Shown in pieces: positions 7,288-10,836 of a DNA stretch of 10,836 nt. Source of the stretch: Brevundimonas sp. (GTDB lineage: Bacteria > Pseudomonadota > Alphaproteobacteria > Caulobacterales > Caulobacteraceae). Location of the stretch: NCBI GenBank assembly GCA_012270135.1, contig JAAXIW010000255.1:1-10836 (forward strand). Reading direction: 5' to 3'. The notes under the pieces are model-generated. The model was given only the letters and a program-made list of their open reading frames with translations. It did not search any database and was not told where the DNA came from. How positions within the stretch are numbered: the first letter of the stretch is position 1; every line of letters starts with the position of its first letter. The translations under genes and the position numbers were made by a program.

Positions 7288-7312
7288 GGAACCTTGGCGG
7301 TCACGACATGTT
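7288..7312 (+). promoter_or_regulatory. Candidate EcfG/SigT general-stress promoter
   Basis: GGAAC (7288-7292), 16 bases, then TGTT (7309-7312) matches the alphaproteobacterial general-stress sigma factor consensus GGAAC-N16/17-CGTT except for the first base of the -10 element. It points toward the epimerase-fusion and GH15 genes. The predicted untranslated leader would be about 250 bases, which is long and lowers confidence. No sigma or anti-sigma gene is present in the window. Confidence 0.4.
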
Positions 7313-7554
7313 GCAGACGAGGTATCGAACAGCGTCAGGCGACGCCGTCTCCAGGCCTCGGCGTGGTGCGATCCGCCACTTGCGGGCCGGGACCGACACG
7401 ACCAGACGGATCGTCGAGACGAGAGACTGGCAGCACGATGAGGGGACATGCGGACACCAGTCGGCCGGGGCGCAACGGGTCGGAAATCGCGGGCATCCCA
7501 TACCCGTGAGCGGCGTTCTGATCCTGTGTGCATGCCACGCTTCGTGAAGTTGCT

Positions 7555-7561
7555 GGAGAGG
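7555..7561 (+). promoter_or_regulatory. Ribosome binding site that decides the start of the epimerase fusion
   Basis: GGAGAGG lies 8 bases before ATG 7570. The in-frame GTG at 7528 has no such site, so the shorter start is preferred; it places the nucleotide-binding motif at residues 14-21, the usual distance for extended SDR enzymes. Confidence 0.7.
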
Positions 7562-7569
7562 CTGTCCAG

Positions 7570-10119
7570 ATGAGTCCTGCCGTCGATAAACCAGAGGTCG
7601 TGATCGTCACGGGATCGAGCGGGTTCATCGGCTCTGCGGTCGTCCAGCGGCTCGCTCAGCGCTATCGCGTGATCGGGTTCGATCGCGACGTGCCGCCGCA
7701 CCCTCCGGCGGAGGCCGAGTGCGTCTGCATCGACCTGACCGACGATGCGAGCGTCCGCGCGGCCTTTCAGCGGGTCCGTACGGCATACGGCGAAAAGATC
7801 GCCTCTGTGGTCCACCTGGCGGCCTACTTCGACCTCACCGGCGAACCGAACGAGAAGTACGAAACGGTGACGGTTCAGGGCACCGAGCGGCTGCTGACGG
7901 AGCTCAAGACCCTTCAAGTGGAGCAGTTCGTTTTCGCCAGCACCATGCTGGTCCATGCTCCCACGACGCCAGGACAACCGATCGACGAAAACTGGCCGTT
8001 CGAGCCGTCCCTGCCCTACCGGGACTCCAAGATCCGCACCGAGCAGCTGATCAGGGACCAGCGGGGCGCGATGTCGGCGGTGTTGCTGAGGCCGGCGGGC
8101 GTTTACGACGACGGGGGCCACTCGGCGTTTCTCGCCCAACAGATCGCCCGCATCTACGAGAAGCGCCTGTCCGGAAAGGTCTACCCGGGGGACCTTTCGA
8201 CCGGTCAGCCCTTCCTTCACCTCGACGATCTGACCGACGCCATCCTGCGGCTTGTCGATCGCCGCGACGTCCTGCCGCCGGAACTGCCCCTGCTCCTCGG
8301 CGAGGCCGATGTGATGAGCTACGACGAGATCCAGCGCGCGCTCGGCCGTCTCATTCACCATGAAATCTGGGAGACCCGTTCCGTACCCAAGGCGGCCGCG
8401 AAGGCCGGGGCATGGGTCGAGAACGAGGTTCTGGAGGAGGACGCCTTCATCCGACCGTGGATGGTCGATATCTCGGACGACCACTACGAACTCGACCTTT
8501 CAAGGGCGCGGACGCATCTCGATTGGGCGCCGAAGCACAGCTTGCGCGAGGCGCTGCCGGTCATGGTGGAACGCCTCAAGGCCGACCCCTACGCCTGGTA
8601 CGGGGCCAACAAGCTGAACGCCGCCCGGATCGCCGGCGACAAGGTCGAGAAGGCGGCGGCGACGCCGAACGGCATGTCGATGTCCGAACATCAGGCGATG
8701 GTGCGCAGGCACGCGGACGGCATGACGGACATGCACTTCAAGATGCTCTGGGTCCACTGGCTCACCATGGGCCTGGGCCTTTGGCTGGCCACGGCGCCCT
8801 TCGTCCTGGGAACTTTCGGGGCAACGGAATTCTCCGCCGCGGTGATGCGGGTGACGGAGGATCGAAACCTCTGGGATCCGGCCGCGCGCAATCTCCTCGG
8901 CGCCTGGAACGACGTGATCTGCGGCGGCCTGATCATGCTGTTCGCGGCCTTTTCGCTCTCGCCGCGGAACGGTTGGGCCCAGTGGGTCAACGCCTTTGTG
9001 GGCGTCTGGCTGCTCGCCGCGCCGCTGGTGTTCTGGACGCCTAGCGCCGCAGTATACGCCAACGACACCCTTGTCGGCGCCCTGGTCATCGCCTTCACCC
9101 TGCTCGTGCCGATGATGCCGGGGATGAGCATGGAAGGGATGATGGACGAGACCGACGTTCCCCCCGGCTGGAGCTACTGCCCGTCCACCTACGTCCAGCG
9201 TATGCCGATCATCGTCCTCGGCGCGCTTGGTTTCGTGCTCGCGCGCATACTGACGGCCTACCAGCTGGGTCATGTCGACGCGGTTTGGGAGCCGTTCTTC
9301 ACCGGCGACGCCACGCGCAACGGCACCGAGTTCATCATCACGTCCGACGTGTCCAAGGCCTGGCCTGTCGCCGACGGCGGCATCGGCGCCATGAGCTACA
9401 TGGCCGAGATCCTGATGGGGGTCATGGGCGGTCGGGCGCGATGGCGCACCATGCCCTGGATGGTGCTGCTGTTCGGCATCGTCGTCGTGCCGCTCGGTGT
9501 GATCAGCATTTACTTCATCATCATCCAGCCGATCGAGATCGGCACCTATTGCACGATCTGCCTCGCCGCGGCTCTGGCGATGCTGATCATGATCCCGTTC
9601 GCCCTCGACGAGCTTGTCGCCATGGGACAGTTCCTGTTCCTCAACACCCGTCGGGGTCGGCCGTTCTGGCGCGCTTTCTTCCGTGGCGACGCCCTGCCGG
9701 GCGGCGGCGTCGACAAGCATCCGGGTTTCGGCGGCTCTTTCCCGGCGATCCTGGGGTCCGCGGCCCGCGGCGTAAATCTTCCCTGGACCCTGGTCGCCAG
9801 TGCTTTGATCGGCGTCTGGCTTATGTTCTCGCGCGTCACCCTCGGAACGCTTCCGCCGCTGGCCGACAGCGACCATCTCGTCGGCGCCCTGGTGCTCACG
9901 ACGGCCGTGATCGCCATGGCTGAGGTGGCTCGCCCGCTCCGCTTCCTCAACGCGGCCTTTGGGGCCTGGCTGGTGATCGCCCCTTGGATGCTCAATGGCG
10001 GCGAGCTTGCGGCGAACGTCGCCAGCGTCGTGGCAGGCCTGGCCCTCGTCGGATTAAGCCTTCCCCGCGGGCCGCGCAGCAACGAGCACTACGGAACCTG
10101 GGACCGCTACATTGTCTGA
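7570..10119 (+). CDS. NAD-dependent epimerase/dehydratase fused to SPW and VKOR-like membrane domains
   Basis: This is an 849-residue composite protein. Residues about 8-345 are an extended SDR epimerase/dehydratase: TGSSGFIG (14-21), S124, Y150 and K154 (YRDSK). Its sugar or other substrate is unknown. After a linker, membrane segments begin near 392: two SPW-like units (W394/W397 and W469/W472, each followed by G-x-WL-x-x-AP), a Met-rich loop (515-525), a VKOR-like domain (about 545-690) with C661-x-x-C664 in YCTIC, and two more SPW-like units (about 738-787 and 791-839). Classical VKOR loop cysteines are missing; the equivalent stretch reads TSDVSKAWP (591-599). The only other cysteines in the membrane part are C451 and C537. 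The start is ATG 7570 with a good ribosome binding site. The last codons overlap the GH15 start. A membrane redox role is inferred from CxxC; how the epimerase connects to it is unknown. Confidence 0.85.
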   Translation: MSPAVDKPEVVIVTGSSGFIGSAVVQRLAQRYRVIGFDRDVPPHPPAEAECVCIDLTDDASVRAAFQRVRTAYGEKIASVVHLAAYFDLTGEPNEKYETVTVQGTERLLTELKTLQVEQFVFASTMLVHAPTTPGQPIDENWPFEPSLPYRDSKIRTEQLIRDQRGAMSAVLLRPAGVYDDGGHSAFLAQQIARIYEKRLSGKVYPGDLSTGQPFLHLDDLTDAILRLVDRRDVLPPELPLLLGEADVMSYDEIQRALGRLIHHEIWETRSVPKAAAKAGAWVENEVLEEDAFIRPWMVDISDDHYELDLSRARTHLDWAPKHSLREALPVMVERLKADPYAWYGANKLNAARIAGDKVEKAAATPNGMSMSEHQAMVRRHADGMTDMHFKMLWVHWLTMGLGLWLATAPFVLGTFGATEFSAAVMRVTEDRNLWDPAARNLLGAWNDVICGGLIMLFAAFSLSPRNGWAQWVNAFVGVWLLAAPLVFWTPSAAVYANDTLVGALVIAFTLLVPMMPGMSMEGMMDETDVPPGWSYCPSTYVQRMPIIVLGALGFVLARILTAYQLGHVDAVWEPFFTGDATRNGTEFIITSDVSKAWPVADGGIGAMSYMAEILMGVMGGRARWRTMPWMVLLFGIVVVPLGVISIYFIIIQPIEIGTYCTICLAAALAMLIMIPFALDELVAMGQFLFLNTRRGRPFWRAFFRGDALPGGGVDKHPGFGGSFPAILGSAARGVNLPWTLVASALIGVWLMFSRVTLGTLPPLADSDHLVGALVLTTAVIAMAEVARPLRFLNAAFGAWLVIAPWMLNGGELAANVASVVAGLALVGLSLPRGPRSNEHYGTWDRYIV

Positions 10120-10836
10120 GCGGCCCGGCAGCGCCTCTCCCCGGATCGAGGACTACGCCCTCATCGGAGACTGCCGCTCCGCAGCCCTGGTCTCGCGAAC
10201 CGGATCCATCGACTGGCTCTGCTGGCCGCGGTTCGACTCCGGGGCTCTGTTCGCCGCCCTGCTGGGGAGACCTGAGCACGGTCATTGGCGGATCGCGCCG
10301 GACGATCCGCGCCCCCGTATCCAGCGGCGTTACCGAGACGGGACGCTGATCCTGGAAACCGAGTACGAGACGCAAGACGGGGCGGTGACGCTCATCGATT
10401 TCATGCCCCTGGAAGGCGGTCGCCCGGATCTGGTGCGTATGGTGGTGGGACGGCGCGGTCAGGTCGCGATGCACGCTGAGCTGATGATGCGCTTCGACTA
10501 CGGGGTCACCGCCCCTTGGGTGACCCGCCTCGAGGATGGTCAGGGGCTGCGCGCGGTGGCCGGTCCAGACATGGTCGTCCTGCGCACGGCTGCGCCGCTG
10601 AACGGCGAGGGACTCTCGACCGTCAGCAATTTCTCGGTCGGCGCGGGCCAAACCATCGCCTTCACCCTGTCGCACGGCGCCTCACACCTGGAGCCGCCGC
10701 CCGCCCTCGAACCGACGCAGGCGCTCGCCGAGACGGAACGCGCTTGGCGGCAATGGTCATCACGGTGCCAATACGAGGGTGAGTGGTCCGCGGCCGTCCT
10801 GGGATCGCATATCGTCCTGAAGGCTCTGACCTACGC
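10112..10836 (+). CDS. Glycoside hydrolase family 15 protein, 5' part
   Basis: These are the N-terminal 241 residues of a GH15 enzyme (glucoamylase/trehalase group), which removes glucose from alpha-linked oligosaccharides or trehalose. The N-terminus carries the family signature IEDYALIGDCRSAALV followed by GSIDWLCWPRFDS (residues 12-43). The beta-sandwich-type N-terminal domain follows (for example LILETEYETQDGAVTLIDFMP). The (alpha/alpha)6 catalytic domain with its acidic residues lies beyond the right edge, so substrate cannot be judged. The start is taken as TTG 10112, overlapping the upstream stop by 8 bases; no ATG or GTG gives a better fit, and the site in front is weak. No signal peptide is seen, so a cytoplasmic enzyme is likely. 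It is probably co-transcribed with the epimerase fusion. Trehalose turnover would suit a stress context, but this is inference. Confidence 0.88.
   Translation, partial: MSERPGSASPRIEDYALIGDCRSAALVSRTGSIDWLCWPRFDSGALFAALLGRPEHGHWRIAPDDPRPRIQRRYRDGTLILETEYETQDGAVTLIDFMPLEGGRPDLVRMVVGRRGQVAMHAELMMRFDYGVTAPWVTRLEDGQGLRAVAGPDMVVLRTAAPLNGEGLSTVSNFSVGAGQTIAFTLSHGASHLEPPPALEPTQALAETERAWRQWSSRCQYEGEWSAAVLGSHIVLKALTY

Larger units (their letters stand above)
7201..7569. other. Divergent intergenic region between SDR and epimerase-fusion genes
   Basis: These 369 bases separate two genes read in opposite directions, so they should hold both promoters. Short open frames exist on both strands but have no ribosome binding site and no recognisable protein. 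A palindrome (7243-7256) and a candidate EcfG promoter (7288-7312, pointing right) are listed separately. No sigma-70 promoter of good quality was recognised for the minus-strand gene. Confidence 0.6.

Noticed and set aside
7243..7509. Small open frames in the divergent intergenic region, including a minus-strand 66-residue frame at 7301-7501
   Set aside because: No Shine-Dalgarno, no hydrophobic or domain pattern, and they fall where promoters are expected.
7528..7569. GTG 7528 as the start of the epimerase fusion
   Set aside because: It has no ribosome binding site, while ATG 7570 has GGAGAGG at 8 bases.
7264..9876. Long minus-strand frames opposite the epimerase fusion
   Set aside because: They are composition shadows: no recognisable domains, and the plus-strand frame is fully explained by known domains.
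1..10836. CRISPR arrays, tRNA/rRNA genes, insertion sequences, integrase or attachment sites
   Set aside because: None were seen: no regularly spaced repeats, no transposase-like protein, and no terminal inverted repeats with target duplication.

Overview
The window is GC-rich and gene-dense, with little intergenic space. Gene content and style fit an alphaproteobacterium, possibly Caulobacterales (a Brevundimonas, Caulobacter or Phenylobacterium relative). That placement is inferred from base composition, protein style and a candidate EcfG-type stress promoter; no phylogenetic marker is present.

Left part (1-5983, all + strand): a copper/silver (Cus-type) tripartite efflux operon. In order it holds the 3' part of an outer-membrane TolC/CusC-like channel, a CusB-like periplasmic adaptor with an N-terminal heavy-metal-binding segment and a C-terminal CusF domain, a full-length CusA-like RND pump, and a free CusF-like lipoprotein. 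Each of these genes overlaps the next by the same 4-base ATGA junction. A set of hairpins follows, and then an unlisted 41-residue Met-rich single-span membrane protein with a strong ribosome binding site. CusA keeps the three substrate methionines and two proton-relay acids at the same residue numbers as E. coli CusA. Both CusF domains have the full His/Trp/Met/Met set. Together the genes should move Cu(I)/Ag(I) from periplasm to outside. No regulator of the operon lies in the window.

Middle (5984-7569): 203 bases without a recognisable gene, then a convergent classical SDR oxidoreductase on the minus strand (6187-7200) with a C-terminal membrane helix. A 369-base divergent intergenic region follows. 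It contains a small palindrome and a GGAAC-N16-TGTT match to the general-stress (EcfG/SigT) promoter, pointing right.

Right part (7570-10836, + strand): a large composite gene joins an NAD-dependent epimerase/dehydratase domain to a membrane part made of two SPW-like units, a vitamin K epoxide reductase (VKOR)-like domain and two more SPW-like units. It overlaps the start of a glycoside hydrolase family 15 gene that runs off the window. The SDR, the composite gene and GH15 look like a stress/redox/carbohydrate module separate from the copper operon, though the composite protein has a Met-rich loop that invites comparison with its copper neighbours.
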